A stretch of DNA of 64,000 bases from Rhodomicrobium sp. Az07 (GTDB lineage: Bacteria; Pseudomonadota; Alphaproteobacteria; Rhizobiales; Rhodomicrobiaceae), in assembly GCF_018619475.1 (NCBI RefSeq), contig NZ_JAHFZG010000012.1, positions 1 through 64,000 of the forward strand, written 5' to 3'. Below, piece by piece: positions 16,913 to 26,659 of the stretch; position 1 is the first letter of the stretch; every line of letters begins with the position of its first letter. The translations under genes were made by a program, and so were the position numbers. The notes under the pieces were generated by a model, which saw only the letters and a program-made list of their open reading frames with translations, was not told the origin of the DNA and did not search any database.

Positions 16913-18193
16913 TCAGGCGGCCAGGGCGCCGGTAAGGAAGGCTTCGGCCGCATCGGCCGCCGTTGCCGCCGAGCCGCGCCCGCCGACCACCGCCGAGACG
17001 ATTTCCGGTCGCGCACGAAAGCCGAGGCCGACCGCCTGCACGTGCTCGCGCGTCACGCCGTCCACCTTCTCGATCAGTTCCTCGTTGGAGATCGGCCGCC
17101 CGAACACCATGAGATCCCAGGCGATCTGCCCCGCGCGGGACTCGCAGCTTTCGAGGCTCATGAATAGCCCCGCCTTGATCTGCGCCTTGGCGCGGGCAAG
17201 TTCCCTGTCGGTCGGCCCGTTTTCGGCGAGGTCCGCGAAAATGCCGAGCGAGAGCGCGCTCAGTTCCTTCAGTTGCTGCGCGCTCGTCGCCGCGTGGAGG
17301 CCGATGATGCCGCTGTCCGAATAGCCCCAGTCGAAGGCGTGGATATCGTAGCAGAGGCCGCGCTTTTCGCGCACCTCCTGAAACAGCCGCGAGGCCATGC
17401 CGCCGCCCGCGATCCCGGCGAAGATACGCCCGGCGAATGAATCCTCATGCCCGTTCGGGAAGCCCTCGAAGGCGAAGATGACGTGGCACTGCTCGAACCG
17501 CTTGTCGACGGTGGCGTGGCCGCCTTCGAACTTCGCGCGCTTGATCGGGCGCGGCGCTTCCTCGGGCAGGCCCGTGAACAGGCTTTCGGCGAGCTTGTGG
17601 ATCGCGGCGTGATCGACCGCCCCCGCCGCTGAAAGGATCATGCGGGAGGCCGAGTAGTTTTCGCTCCGGAAGCGGCGCAAATCGGCGGCCGAATGGCGCG
17701 AGATGGTGCGTTCGTTGCCGAGGATGGACCGGCCGAGCGACTGATTCGGATAGGCTTCGTCGAGCGCCAGATCGAAAACGATGTCGTCGGGGCTGTCCTG
17801 TGTCGCCGCGATTTCCTGAAGGATGACTTCGCGCTCGCGGTCCATCTCCTCGTCCGAAAACGACGGGTTGAGAAGCAGGTCGCCGATGAGGTTAAGTCCA
17901 AGTTCCACGTCGCTCTTTAGCACGCGCGCGTAATAGTTGGTCGCTTCCGACGACGTGACCGCATTCAATGCGCCGCCCGCGCCTTCGATTTCCTCGGCGA
18001 TTTCAATCGGCGAGCGTGTCGGCGTGCCCTTGAAGGCCATATGTTCGAGGAAATGGGCGACGCCGTGCTCGTTATCCGTCTCGGAGCGAGCGCCAGCGGT
18101 GACGAAAACGCCGACCGTCGCCGTTTCGAGCCCCGGCATGCGGTCGGTCACGATTCGCATTCCGTTCGCTAGCTGGCTGGTCTCGACTGTCAT
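16913..18193 (-). CDS. M16 family zinc metallopeptidase (mitochondrial processing peptidase-like)
   Basis: The start is set at the ATG at 18193 (GAGG eight bases upstream) rather than a TTG at 18211. The 426-aa protein has the inverted zinc motif in AHFLEHMAFKGT (residues about 53-64), the distal Glu about 76 residues on (LALDEAYPNQSLGRSILG), and the C-terminal half with MASRLFQEVREKRGLCY typical of MPP-beta-like peptidases. It lies between thrC and the acetyltransferase, a conserved gene order. Confidence 0.93.
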   Translation of the reverse strand: MTVETSQLANGMRIVTDRMPGLETATVGVFVTAGARSETDNEHGVAHFLEHMAFKGTPTRSPIEIAEEIEGAGGALNAVTSSEATNYYARVLKSDVELGLNLIGDLLLNPSFSDEEMDREREVILQEIAATQDSPDDIVFDLALDEAYPNQSLGRSILGNERTISRHSAADLRRFRSENYSASRMILSAAGAVDHAAIHKLAESLFTGLPEEAPRPIKRAKFEGGHATVDKRFEQCHVIFAFEGFPNGHEDSFAGRIFAGIAGGGMASRLFQEVREKRGLCYDIHAFDWGYSDSGIIGLHAATSAQQLKELSALSLGIFADLAENGPTDRELARAKAQIKAGLFMSLESCESRAGQIAWDLMVFGRPISNEELIEKVDGVTREHVQAVGLGFRARPEIVSAVVGGRGSAATAADAAEAFLTGALAA

Positions 18194-18366
18194 GGGCAGA
18201 ACCTCGGGCAAATCTCAAATGGTTTATCGAGCGATATCGCGGACGGCGCCGCGCGCTCGTCAGCAGCATCTTCTTCGGCATGATAACAAACCGGAAATCG
18301 GATTGGGGACCACGCCTTTTGTCGACGCATGATCCTATCGCAAAACCGGACGCGATTTTTGCGGAA

Positions 18367-19764
18367 TCATGCTTGCAGCTTGTTAGCGGCGTGCCGCGCG
18401 ATAACGTCCGCCACCGCAGCGGCGGAATTCGGCAAGATCTGTACACGTTCGCGGCCGTGAAGACGCTCCACGAGACGCTCGGGAATCTCCGCAGCACGAC
18501 CGATGGCGCGCGTCACCGCTTCCGGGAACTTCGCGGGATGCGCCGTCGACAGGACAACCATCGAACCGCCGTTGCGCTCCTGCTCGCGCTTGCCGGCGAC
18601 GACGCCCACGGCGGTATGGGGATCGATGATCATCCCGGTTTCGTCGAACAGAGCGCGCGTCGCGTCGGCGGCCTCTTCACGCGTGACGCGCCATGCGAAG
18701 AAGCGCTCGCGGATGCGGGCGAGCGTGGCGGGCGGCAGGTCGAAATGTCCTTTCGCCTTCAGGTCTGCCATCGCGCGGTTTACGAGGTCGGCATCGCGGC
18801 CGCTTTCCTCGAACAGAAGCCGCTCGAAATTGCTGGAAATCTGGATGTCCATGCTCGGGCTGTCGGTCGGCACGACGCCCTTGGGCTCGTAGCGGCCCGT
18901 CTCCAGCGTTCGCGCAAGGATGTCGTTCTCGTTTGTCGCGATCACGAGGCGGCCCATGGAAAGCCCCATCAGCGACGCCGCGAAGCCCGCGAAGATGTCG
19001 CCGAAATTGCCGGTGGGCACCGAGAAGCTCGGGCGGCACGCCGTGCCGAGCTTCGCCGCCGCCGTGTAGTAGTAAACCGTCTGGGCCACGATGCGTGCCC
19101 AGTTGATGGAATTGATCGCCGAAAGCGCGTGGCGCGTGCGGAACTCAGCGTCGCCGAACAGCGCCTTCACGATGGCCTGCGTATCGTCGAACGTGCCTTC
19201 GATGGCGATGACGTGGACGTTGTCCTCGGCGGCCGTCGTCATCTGCTTGCGCTGCACGTCCGAGATGCGGCCATGCGGGTAAAGGATGAAAAGTTCTATG
19301 TCGTCGCGCCCGCGAAACGCCTCGACCGCCGCCGCGCCGGTATCGCCCGAGGTCGCGCCGACAATCGTCGTGCGCTGCCCCCGCCGCTTCAGCGCGCGTT
19401 CCATCAGCCGCGACAGAACCTGCATCGCGAAGTCCTTGAAGGCGAGCGTGGGCCCGTGGAACAACTCAAGCAGGTGGAGATCCGGCCCGACTGTCCTGAG
19501 CGGCGCGGTATCGGGATCGGCGAAGCGCGCATACGCGTCCGACACAAGCGCGAAAAGTTCTGCCTCGCCGGGATTGTCGCCCATGTATGGCGTCATCACA
19601 TGCGCCGCCGCAGCCGCATAAGCGCCGGTGGGCGAAGCAGGCAGGGACGAAAGGTGCGGCCACGTCTCCGGCATGTAAAGCCCGCCATCGGGCGCGAGAC
19701 CGGCGAGAAGCGCTTCCTCGAAGTCCGCTTTCGGTGCGGCACCTCGTGTCGAGACGTACATCAT
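18367..19764 (-). CDS. thrC: Threonine synthase
   Basis: PLP enzyme converting O-phospho-homoserine to threonine. The start is the ATG giving MMYVSTRGAAP (19764); an upstream TTG at 19791 is less likely. The 465-aa length is normal for the alphaproteobacterial/yeast-type form. Visible: the PLP lysine in LAFKDFAMQVLSRL, the glycine loop GATSGDTGAAAVEAFRG, and SVPTGNFGDIFAG. It heads the minus-strand thrC-M16-GNAT group. Confidence 0.95.
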   Translation of the reverse strand: MMYVSTRGAAPKADFEEALLAGLAPDGGLYMPETWPHLSSLPASPTGAYAAAAAHVMTPYMGDNPGEAELFALVSDAYARFADPDTAPLRTVGPDLHLLELFHGPTLAFKDFAMQVLSRLMERALKRRGQRTTIVGATSGDTGAAAVEAFRGRDDIELFILYPHGRISDVQRKQMTTAAEDNVHVIAIEGTFDDTQAIVKALFGDAEFRTRHALSAINSINWARIVAQTVYYYTAAAKLGTACRPSFSVPTGNFGDIFAGFAASLMGLSMGRLVIATNENDILARTLETGRYEPKGVVPTDSPSMDIQISSNFERLLFEESGRDADLVNRAMADLKAKGHFDLPPATLARIRERFFAWRVTREEAADATRALFDETGMIIDPHTAVGVVAGKREQERNGGSMVVLSTAHPAKFPEAVTRAIGRAAEIPERLVERLHGRERVQILPNSAAAVADVIARHAANKLQA

Positions 19765-20080
19765 ATCGTTTCTTGTTCCGCGATGCGGCAAACCGCTTTA
19801 CGCAAGGGATGTCGGATTTTTACGCACAATAGGACGGACTTTGGCCTGTGTCATCTCCGACGCAGCAAATTCGCACCGAAACCGGAGGTTGACTCAAGAA
19901 TTCTTGCACGGCCGGAAGGGGCCAGCTTGAACGAAACACCGCCGCTCCGGGACCGCACGAGCCGTCAGGCCGCGAAACAGCAGCCGCCATCTCCGTCGCG
20001 CAGTCTCAATTCGGCCCATATTCTTGTCGAGTGCAAGGTATATCCTCGCACTCAGCTCTTTCTCGACACGGACCGCCATC
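19765..20080. other. Intergenic region between divergent thrC and ialB-like gene
   Basis: Contains no gene that could be supported. It must hold promoters for both directions; no clear regulator site was recognised. Confidence 0.4.
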
Positions 20081-20605
20081 ATGCAAAGAACGGCCAACAT
20101 CCTCGCCGCGTGCCTTTTCGCCGCCTGCGCTTGCGCTGCGGGCCTTGGCGCGGCTCAAGCCCAGGAAATCGGCTCCGGTCAGGTGAAGGCGATTTACGGC
20201 GCGTGGAAGCTGAAATGCGCGCAACTCGCCGGTGCAAAAAAAGAGAAATGCGCGCTCGTGCAGGATCTGAAGCTCGAAGACCGGCCGAACATGTTCATGA
20301 CCGTGCTTCTGATGCGGGCGTTCGAGGACCAGAACAAGAAGATCCTGCGTATTGTCGCGCCGCTCGACGTTGTGCTTCCCGCCGGTCTCGGCCTTCGCGT
20401 GGATGGCAAGGACGTCGGCAACGTGAAGTTTCTCAAATGCCGCAAGTTCGGCTGCCTCGCAGAGGTGATCGTGGACGATCAGCTGATCGGAAAATTCACG
20501 AGCGGTCGGACGGCGAGTTTCATCGTGTTTCCGACGCCGGACTCGGGCGTGGGTTTTCCCGCGCCGCTGGCTGGTCTTTCGGACGGACTCAAGGGCCTGA
20601 ACTGA
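20081..20605 (+). CDS. Invasion-associated locus B (IalB) family exported protein
   Basis: The ATG at 20081 gives a clean signal peptide (MQRTANILAACLFAACACAAG... AQAQE). An upstream in-frame start at 20024 would bury it. The 174-aa product follows the IalB pattern: YGAWKLKCAQL, a Cys pair region KEKCALVQDLK, RILRIVAPLDVVLPAGLGLRVDGK-type segment, and KCRKFGCLAEV. These are periplasmic proteins widespread in Hyphomicrobiales, not specific to pathogens. A strong bidirectional terminator follows. Confidence 0.88.
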   Translation: MQRTANILAACLFAACACAAGLGAAQAQEIGSGQVKAIYGAWKLKCAQLAGAKKEKCALVQDLKLEDRPNMFMTVLLMRAFEDQNKKILRIVAPLDVVLPAGLGLRVDGKDVGNVKFLKCRKFGCLAEVIVDDQLIGKFTSGRTASFIVFPTPDSGVGFPAPLAGLSDGLKGLN

Positions 20606-20611
20606 GATAAG

Positions 20612-20646
20612 AAAAACCCCGGCGCGGGTGAACGGCCGGGGTTTTT
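20612..20646. terminator. Bidirectional intrinsic terminator
   Basis: Perfect 12-bp stem AAAAACCCCGGC/GCCGGGGTTTTT with an 11-nt loop. It lies exactly between the convergent ialB-like gene (stop at 20605) and the small secreted-protein gene (stop at 20660), with a T-run on both strands. Confidence 0.85.
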
Positions 20647-20659
20647 CGCGCGTTCTCTC

Positions 20660-21157
20660 TCAATAGCCGTAAGGCCGCTCGGACGGATAACGGCCGCGAG
20701 GATCGTAATCGCGCCCGCCGCGATCGTTAGCCGCGAATCGTTCCAGGCTGTAGACGTCGCCACGGCCGGAGATGTTCAGCAGCGAGTGCGCAACGATCTC
20801 GCCGCGCCCGTTGAAGCGCAGAAGCACATGCCCCCGAGCATACGGTTGTTTGACGTGGACGAGCACCGCCGAATTGTCCTGCTCGCGCTCGCGCGGATAG
20901 CTGGAAAGGAAAGTACGGCCGCGATATTCGCCGAAAACGACGGGTTCGCCATTACGGAGCCCGAAAACGGTGACGCAGACGCCGCCGCGTTTATGCTCGG
21001 GCCGGATTTCGATGCGCACAACCATATTGCGCTGAAGCGCGACATTATTCCAGGTGCCCAGATAATCGGTCGGCTCGCCGTAGTAGGGATTTCGGCCTTG
21101 CGCCTGAGCGCCTGCCGCGCCCAGCATCAGGACCACGCATGCCACTAAAACTCTCAT
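20660..21157 (-). CDS. Small secreted hypothetical protein
   Basis: The 165-aa product has a signal peptide ending about AGAQAQ. The mature part opens DYLGTWNNVALQRNMVVRIEI, suggesting a compact lipocalin-like or beta-rich fold. It ends in a low-complexity R/D/Y/P/G-rich tail (RGGRDYDPRGRYPSERPYGY). No family is recognised with confidence. It is convergent with the ialB-like gene and shares its terminator. Confidence 0.7.
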   Translation of the reverse strand: MRVLVACVVLMLGAAGAQAQGRNPYYGEPTDYLGTWNNVALQRNMVVRIEIRPEHKRGGVCVTVFGLRNGEPVVFGEYRGRTFLSSYPREREQDNSAVLVHVKQPYARGHVLLRFNGRGEIVAHSLLNISGRGDVYSLERFAANDRGGRDYDPRGRYPSERPYGY

Positions 21158-21368
21158 ACTAACGCCCTCTCAAGTGGAACTACTGCGCGCAAGTATCGAG
21201 ACTTCGCGTAAATTTTTAGTATCATTTTCACAGGGTCTTAAGTGCTCCCTGCACGCGGCGGCGCGCCTTATCGCCAGCCTCGCGGCGGTTTGAACGATGG
21301 CGGCTCGAAAAGCCCGCCCAGAGGCCCATTTCCTTGGAGGCCGGGTCCGCACTCAGGGAACATATTGC

Positions 21369-22016
21369 ATGTCACAGCCGAACGAATCGCCGAGGCGCGC
21401 TGCCCAGCGGGCGATCAATGCCTTCCCGCACTGGCCGGTCTATCTGGTCGGCGCGCTGCCGGGCCTGTGGACTTTCTGGCTCGCGGTGAGCGACCAACTC
21501 GGCGCCGACCCGGTAAAGACGCTCGAACATATGCTTGGCCTCTGGGCGCTGCGCTTCCTGATCGCGAGCCTCACGGTGACACCGCTTCGCCGGATCGGGG
21601 GGCCGAACCTCGTCCGGTTCCGGCGCGCGCTGGGCCTGCTCGCCTTCTTCTATGCCTGCGCGCACCTTCTGACATGGATCGCGCTCGACCGGGGGCCGGA
21701 CCTTGCCGCGATCCTCGGCGATATCGTGAAGCGTCCTTACATCACGCTCGGCATGGCGACTTTCGCGATCCTCGTGCCCCTTGCATGGACCTCCAACGCG
21801 CGAGCAATCAAACGCATGGGCGCCGGAGCGTGGCAGCGGCTGCATCGATGGGTGTACCTCGCCGCGATCCTCGCCATCGCACATTATCTGCTGTCGCTGA
21901 AATCCTGGACGCTGGAGCCGCTCGCCTATGCGGCAGCGGTGACGGCGCTTCTTCTTTTTCGCGTCTTCTCGTCGCCGCGCGGGAATCGGCGGCCAACGCC
22001 GGCCGAATCGGGTTGA
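21369..22016 (+). CDS. msrQ: Protein-methionine-sulfoxide reductase heme-binding subunit MsrQ
   Basis: The ATG at 21369 was chosen over an open frame reaching 21297. The 215-aa inner-membrane b-type haemoprotein carries electrons from the quinone/flavin pool to MsrP. It has about six hydrophobic segments, GLWALRFLIASLTVTPLRRI, RALGLLAFFYACAHLLTW (heme-ligand His), and RLHRWVYLAAILAIAHYLL (further His). Normally msrQ directly follows msrP; here it stands about 8.5 kb away, upstream of ppk2. Confidence 0.92.
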   Translation: MSQPNESPRRAAQRAINAFPHWPVYLVGALPGLWTFWLAVSDQLGADPVKTLEHMLGLWALRFLIASLTVTPLRRIGGPNLVRFRRALGLLAFFYACAHLLTWIALDRGPDLAAILGDIVKRPYITLGMATFAILVPLAWTSNARAIKRMGAGAWQRLHRWVYLAAILAIAHYLLSLKSWTLEPLAYAAAVTALLLFRVFSSPRGNRRPTPAESG

Positions 22017-22095
22017 TGCTCGAACGAAAGAGGCCCAGCTTCGGGCGTCATCCGCTCGCTTCCGCTGCATCGATTCTTAATGCCCGCTCCCGATC

Positions 22096-22932
22096 ATGGA
22101 GGGGCATGATTGGAGATTTTTCGTGAAGGCAGACAAATTCATTGTGAGCGGTCGACCGTCGCTCGCCTCTCTCGGCGACGGCCATCACGTCGATCAGAAG
22201 GATTACAACCACAAGCTCGTCCCCCTGCAAAAGACGATGCAATCCATTCAGCAGGCGTATCTCGGCACGCGCGAACATGCCGTCATCGTGCTTGAGGGGT
22301 GGGATACGGCAGGCAAAGGCGGCGTGATCCGGCGTCTCGGCTGGACGCTCGATCCGCGCAGTTTCAAGGTGCACCCGATTGCCGCGCCATCGCCGGACGA
22401 GAAAAAGGAACACTATCTTCAGCGCTTCTGGCAGCGGTTGCCCGAGCATGGCCAGATCGTGGTGTTCGACCGCTCTTGGTATGGCCGCGTACTCGTCGAG
22501 CGCGTCGAAGGACTGGCGAAAAAGTCGGAGTGGAAACGCGCCTATCGCGAGATCAACGAGTTCGAACGCTTGCTCGTCGATGACGGGGCGCGCCTCGCGA
22601 AAGTGTTCATGCACATCTCCGCCGAGGAACAGCTCAAGCGGTTCAAGCACCGGCTCACCGATCCGCTGAAGCGCTGGAAGCTGACCTACGAAGATTTCCG
22701 CAACCGCGATCATCGGGCCGACTACGAAAACGCCATCGAGGATATGCTCGAAAAGACGTCGACGGATTATGCGCCGTGGTTTCTCGTTCCGGCGAACAAC
22801 AAGAATTACGCCCGCCTCGCCGTGTTCAAGATCCTGATCGAAAGGCTGGGAAAGGGTGTCGACCTCACTCCAAAGCCGCTCGACGAGAAGACGGCCGAGG
22901 CCGCGCTGGCGCTGTTCGGCGAACTGGAATAG
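22096..22932 (+). CDS. ppk2: Polyphosphate kinase 2 family protein
   Basis: Uses polyphosphate to phosphorylate nucleoside mono- or diphosphates. The 278-aa single-domain PPK2 shows the Walker A-like EGWDTAGKGGVIRR, the lid-adjacent HPIAAPSPDEKKEHYLQRFW and Walker B VVFDRSWYGRVLVERVEG. A GTG at 22123 with GGAG seven bases upstream is an equally good start (269 aa). The specific acceptor (ADP, GDP or AMP) cannot be read off. A terminator follows at 22955. Confidence 0.92.
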   Translation: MEGHDWRFFVKADKFIVSGRPSLASLGDGHHVDQKDYNHKLVPLQKTMQSIQQAYLGTREHAVIVLEGWDTAGKGGVIRRLGWTLDPRSFKVHPIAAPSPDEKKEHYLQRFWQRLPEHGQIVVFDRSWYGRVLVERVEGLAKKSEWKRAYREINEFERLLVDDGARLAKVFMHISAEEQLKRFKHRLTDPLKRWKLTYEDFRNRDHRADYENAIEDMLEKTSTDYAPWFLVPANNKNYARLAVFKILIERLGKGVDLTPKPLDEKTAEAALALFGELE

Positions 22933-22954
22933 CGGAGAAGCAACGAGACAAAAA

Positions 22955-22975
22955 AAGCGGCGATGGACGCCGCTT
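22955..22975 (-). terminator. Intrinsic terminator shared by ppk2 and the infB operon
   Basis: The 8-bp stem AAGCGGCG/CGCCGCTT has a short loop. On the minus strand it is followed by a run of T, making it a good terminator for the rimP-nusA-rnpM-infB operon (infB stop at 23058). On the + strand it follows the ppk2 stop at 22932 but lacks a strong T-run. Confidence 0.75.
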
Positions 22976-23057
22976 ATTCCTGCCGAGCGGCATGCGCCTC
23001 ATTCGGCGCGCCGCATGCGAATATTGCCGGGGCGCGAAAGCTGCGCGCCCCGATATT

Positions 23058-25943
23058 CTAAAGGCTCCGCGTCTCGATGTGAGTGCGGAAGCATTCGATC
23101 GTGTCGCCTGCCTTGAGGTCTTGATTGCCCTCGAACGCCATGCCGCATTCCTGGCCGACGACCACTTCCTTGACTTCGTCCTTGAAGCGCTTGAGCGTGG
23201 ACAGCTTGCCCTCGTGGATGACGACGTTGTCGCGCACCAGACGCACGCTCGCGCCGCGCTCGACCTTGCCTTCCGTGACACGGCAGCCCGCGACCTTGCC
23301 GATCTTCGAAATGTTGAACACTTCGAGAATCTCGGCATTGCCGAGGAACTCTTCGCGCGTGATCGGCGCGAGCAGGCCCGACATCGCCTTTTTCACATCG
23401 TCCACGAGGTCGTAGATGATGTTGTAATAGCGGATTTCGATGCCGTCGCGTTCGGCCTGCTGCTTCGCCTGCGCGTCCGCGCGGACGTTGAAGGCGATGA
23501 TGACAGCGCCCGAGGCTTCGGCCAGCGCAACATCCGAGGATGTTATGCCGCCCACGGCCCAATGGATGATGCGCGCCTCGACTTCGTCCGTGCCGAGCTT
23601 TCCCAGCGCGGCGTTGATTGCCTCGACCGAGCCTTGCACGTCGCCCTTGATGATGAGCAGGAATTCCTTCTTTCCGCCCTTGGCGGCCTGCTTCATCATC
23701 TGTTCGAGCGAATTGCGGGCACCGGCACCGACCGAGCGCACGTCGCGCAGCTTGCGCTGGCGGTGTTCGGTCAGTTCGCGAGCACGCCCTTCGGTTTCCA
23801 CGACGGCGAGCTGATCGCCGGCTTCCGGCGCGCTGTCGAAACCGAGCACCTCGACCGGCGTCGACGGCCCTGCCGCGACGACGTTCGAGCCCTTGTCGTC
23901 GATGAGCGCGCGCACGCGGCCCCAAGCGCGGCCAGCCACGACGATCTGACCGACCTTGAGCGTACCGCGCTGCACGAGCACGGTTCCGACCGGCCCGCGA
24001 CCGCGTTCGAGCTTGGCCTCGATGACGATGCCTTCCGCCGGGCGATCCGGGTTGGCCGTAAGTTCGAGAACTTCGGCCTGAAGCGCGATCGCCTGAAGAA
24101 GCCTGTCGAGGTTGAGCTTCTGCTTGGCCGACACTTCCACTTCGAGCGTGTCGCCGCCCATGCTTTCCACCACGATATCGTGAGAAAGGAGGTCGGTGCG
24201 CACGCGCAGGGGATCTGCGTCCGGCTTGTCCATCTTGTTGATGGCGACGATGATCGGCACGCCCGCTGCCTTGGCGTGATTGATGGCTTCGATCGTCTGC
24301 GGCATGACGCCGTCATCGGCCGCGACGACGAGCACCACAATGTCCGTAACCTTCGCGCCGCGGGCACGCATCGCGGTGAAGGCCGCGTGGCCCGGCGTGT
24401 CGATGAAGGTCACGGGGGCGCCGTTAGGTGTCGTGACCTGGTAGGCGCCGATATGCTGCGTGATGCCGCCGGCCTCGCCGGAAACCACGTTCGCGTGGCG
24501 GATGGCATCGAGCAGCGACGTCTTGCCGTGGTCGACGTGGCCCATGATCGTGACGACCGGGGCGCGAAACTGAAGCGTATCGGGATCGTCGGTCTCGCCG
24601 ATGAAGCCTTCCTCGACGTCCTCTTCCGTGACGCGCTTCACGCTGTGGCCGAATTCCTCGGCGACGAGTTCGGCCGTATCGGCGTCGATCACGTCGTTGA
24701 TCTTCAGCATCTGTCCCTGTTTCATCAGGAACTTGATGATGTCGACCGCGCGTTCCGCCATGCGGTTCGCAAGTTCCTGAATGGTGATCGCTTCGGGCAG
24801 AATGACGGTGCGCTGAATCTTGAGACGCTCCTGCCGCGCGCCTGAAGCCTGAAGCTTCTGACGTTCGCGCTGGCGTTTGAGGGAGGCGAGGCTGCGTTCG
24901 CGCTGCTGGTCGTCGAGCGCGTTCGAAAGCGTGAGACGTTGGCGGCCGGTGCGCTCCGTGACCGTTTTCTTGACGGGTGCGGGAGTGGCCACCTTTCCGG
25001 GCAGACCCCGCTTTGCGCGGCGGTCGTCTTCCTCGGTATCGGCACCACGGGCGCGAGCACCGACGGCGGCATCGCGCGTTCTATCGGGGCGAGCGGCCAC
25101 TTCCGGGATCGGAGACGCGGGCGCAGCAGCAGCGGCGCCGCGCGGACCGCCAAAACCGGGTCTGGCACCGGGAGCGCCCTGTGGCCGTGCGCCATCCGGG
25201 CGAGCGCCGGCTGGCCGCGTTCCATCGCGGGCGGGGCCACGGGCGTCGGTCGGACGCGCATCCGGTGCGCGCGGTGGACGGCGGTCGTCTTGCGGACGGG
25301 CGATAACGCGCACGGTGTCCGGACCGACACGGCGCGGCGGCTCCGGCGGGCGTGCGGGGCGCGCCGCAGGAGCCACGGATACGGATGTGGCTTCCTGTCT
25401 TGCGCGTTCCTGCGGAGGTTCCGGCTTCGGTTCAGCCGCCTCTTTCGCCTGGAGATGGGCCGTCTCCTCGGCGAGCTTCCTCGCGGCGGCTTCGTCCTCG
25501 GCGGCGCGCTTCTTGTCTTCGATGGCGCGTAGAGCTTCTTCTTCGCGGCGGCGCGTATCTTCGATCTCGCGTTCGCGCTTGAGGATTTCCTCGCGCTTGC
25601 GTGCCTCGACCAGCGCACGGGCGCGTGCGTCGACCTCACCGGCCGAAAGCTGGCGCAGAACCTTTTGCGGCCGCTTGTCGCCACCCTGCTCGGAGCCGGG
25701 TTTCTGGAAGGCTCGATGCTCGGGCTTCTGTGGCGCGGGCTTCTGGACTTGCTGTTGCGGCTCTTCCGCCATGCCAGGCCCCGTTCCAGGGCGCTTGCGC
25801 TTCGTCTCGACCAGAACGGATTTCGACCGGCCGTGGCTGAAGTTCTGGCGAATGTGGCCCTGTTCGACCGTCCGCTTCACGTTCAGCGACATCGTCTTGC
25901 GGCCAGCCGCCGGTTTCGTGTCCGTTTCTTTCGTTTCGCTCAT
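23058..25943 (-). CDS. infB: Translation initiation factor IF-2
   Basis: GTPase that brings fMet-tRNA to the 30S subunit. The 961 aa comprise a long charged, Pro/Ala/Arg-rich N-terminus (about 1-370), the IF2N motif near 385 ([18 protein letters not shown]), the G domain with [14 protein letters not shown] (G1), DTPGHAAF (G3) and NKMD (G4), then the beta-barrels and IF2-C domain ending IETRSL. Its ATG overlaps the stop of the upstream rnpM/ylxR gene by 4 bp. Confidence 0.97.
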   Translation of the reverse strand: MSETKETDTKPAAGRKTMSLNVKRTVEQGHIRQNFSHGRSKSVLVETKRKRPGTGPGMAEEPQQQVQKPAPQKPEHRAFQKPGSEQGGDKRPQKVLRQLSAGEVDARARALVEARKREEILKREREIEDTRRREEEALRAIEDKKRAAEDEAAARKLAEETAHLQAKEAAEPKPEPPQERARQEATSVSVAPAARPARPPEPPRRVGPDTVRVIARPQDDRRPPRAPDARPTDARGPARDGTRPAGARPDGARPQGAPGARPGFGGPRGAAAAAPASPIPEVAARPDRTRDAAVGARARGADTEEDDRRAKRGLPGKVATPAPVKKTVTERTGRQRLTLSNALDDQQRERSLASLKRQRERQKLQASGARQERLKIQRTVILPEAITIQELANRMAERAVDIIKFLMKQGQMLKINDVIDADTAELVAEEFGHSVKRVTEEDVEEGFIGETDDPDTLQFRAPVVTIMGHVDHGKTSLLDAIRHANVVSGEAGGITQHIGAYQVTTPNGAPVTFIDTPGHAAFTAMRARGAKVTDIVVLVVAADDGVMPQTIEAINHAKAAGVPIIVAINKMDKPDADPLRVRTDLLSHDIVVESMGGDTLEVEVSAKQKLNLDRLLQAIALQAEVLELTANPDRPAEGIVIEAKLERGRGPVGTVLVQRGTLKVGQIVVAGRAWGRVRALIDDKGSNVVAAGPSTPVEVLGFDSAPEAGDQLAVVETEGRARELTEHRQRKLRDVRSVGAGARNSLEQMMKQAAKGGKKEFLLIIKGDVQGSVEAINAALGKLGTDEVEARIIHWAVGGITSSDVALAEASGAVIIAFNVRADAQAKQQAERDGIEIRYYNIIYDLVDDVKKAMSGLLAPITREEFLGNAEILEVFNISKIGKVAGCRVTEGKVERGASVRLVRDNVVIHEGKLSTLKRFKDEVKEVVVGQECGMAFEGNQDLKAGDTIECFRTHIETRSL

Positions 25944-26659
25944 TCTCTATCCTGACGCAGCGAATGCGGCTTCGCCTCGCTTGCGCAATACCCGCTGAAC
26001 CGAACGAGAGCTTGCAAGAACGCGGTTGTCGCCCCGCCTTCCTTAAGTCCCGCATGTATTACATTCGTGCTTCCCGTCGCCAAGCTAATTTCGGCTGATG
26101 TGAAGCAATTTTCCGGCTCGATGTGATTCGCGCCCGAATATAAGGCCTTGAACTTCCTGTCGAGCTTGTCCTTCCCGTCCGCGGCCGCGCTGTCGGCATG
26201 GAGAAGAACCACGATTTCACGCCGCTTCAGTGCGTCGTCGACCTTCTGAAACCCCGTGACCACAAGCCCGGCCTTATTACAAATCGACAAGCGTTCTAGC
26301 ACAGACCGCTTAAAAAGCTGTTCAACCTCAGAGGAAAGGCTTTCGCTTACGGTAACCGGCCGACGAAAGACTCTCTGAAAAGCGCGCCGCTTGACGGCAT
26401 CGCCTACGGCCTTTCGACCGGCTGTGACCCACACGCCCCGCCCCGGGAGGTTCCCCTTGATGTCGGGGACGACCTCGTCCTCGGGGGAGACGACGAAACG
26501 GAGAAGGAAAGGCTTTTCCTTTCTCGCTCGCTCCGTGACGCAGGTTCTGATCGGGATATTGTGCGTGTCGCCTTGCTCGCACTCTGATAAATGTGCCTTT
26601 TCCTCGTCAAAGTCCAGTATCGGTTCCGGATCAGAGCGCTTTTTCTTGGTTTTGGGCAT
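25940..26659 (-). CDS. rnpM: YlxR/RnpM (DUF448) RNA-binding protein with L7Ae-like C-terminus
   Basis: The 239-aa protein starts at the ATG at 26659, inside the last codons of nusA (29-nt overlap). The DUF448 domain has [19 protein letters not shown] and [12 protein letters not shown]. The C-terminal half has a L7Ae-like segment with [20 protein letters not shown] and [13 protein letters not shown]. In firmicutes the ylxR product (RnpM) modulates RNase P; here the role is inferred from position in the operon. The frame is open further upstream, but those codons lie in nusA. Confidence 0.85.
   Translation of the reverse strand: MPKTKKKRSDPEPILDFDEEKAHLSECEQGDTHNIPIRTCVTERARKEKPFLLRFVVSPEDEVVPDIKGNLPGRGVWVTAGRKAVGDAVKRRAFQRVFRRPVTVSESLSSEVEQLFKRSVLERLSICNKAGLVVTGFQKVDDALKRREIVVLLHADSAAADGKDKLDRKFKALYSGANHIEPENCFTSAEISLATGSTNVIHAGLKEGGATTAFLQALVRFSGYCASEAKPHSLRQDRE

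Noticed and set aside
18280-20610. Long + strand frame (776 codons) across thrC and the ialB region
   Set aside because: It is antisense to thrC, has R-rich composition without any family resemblance, and arises from the high GC third positions of the real genes.
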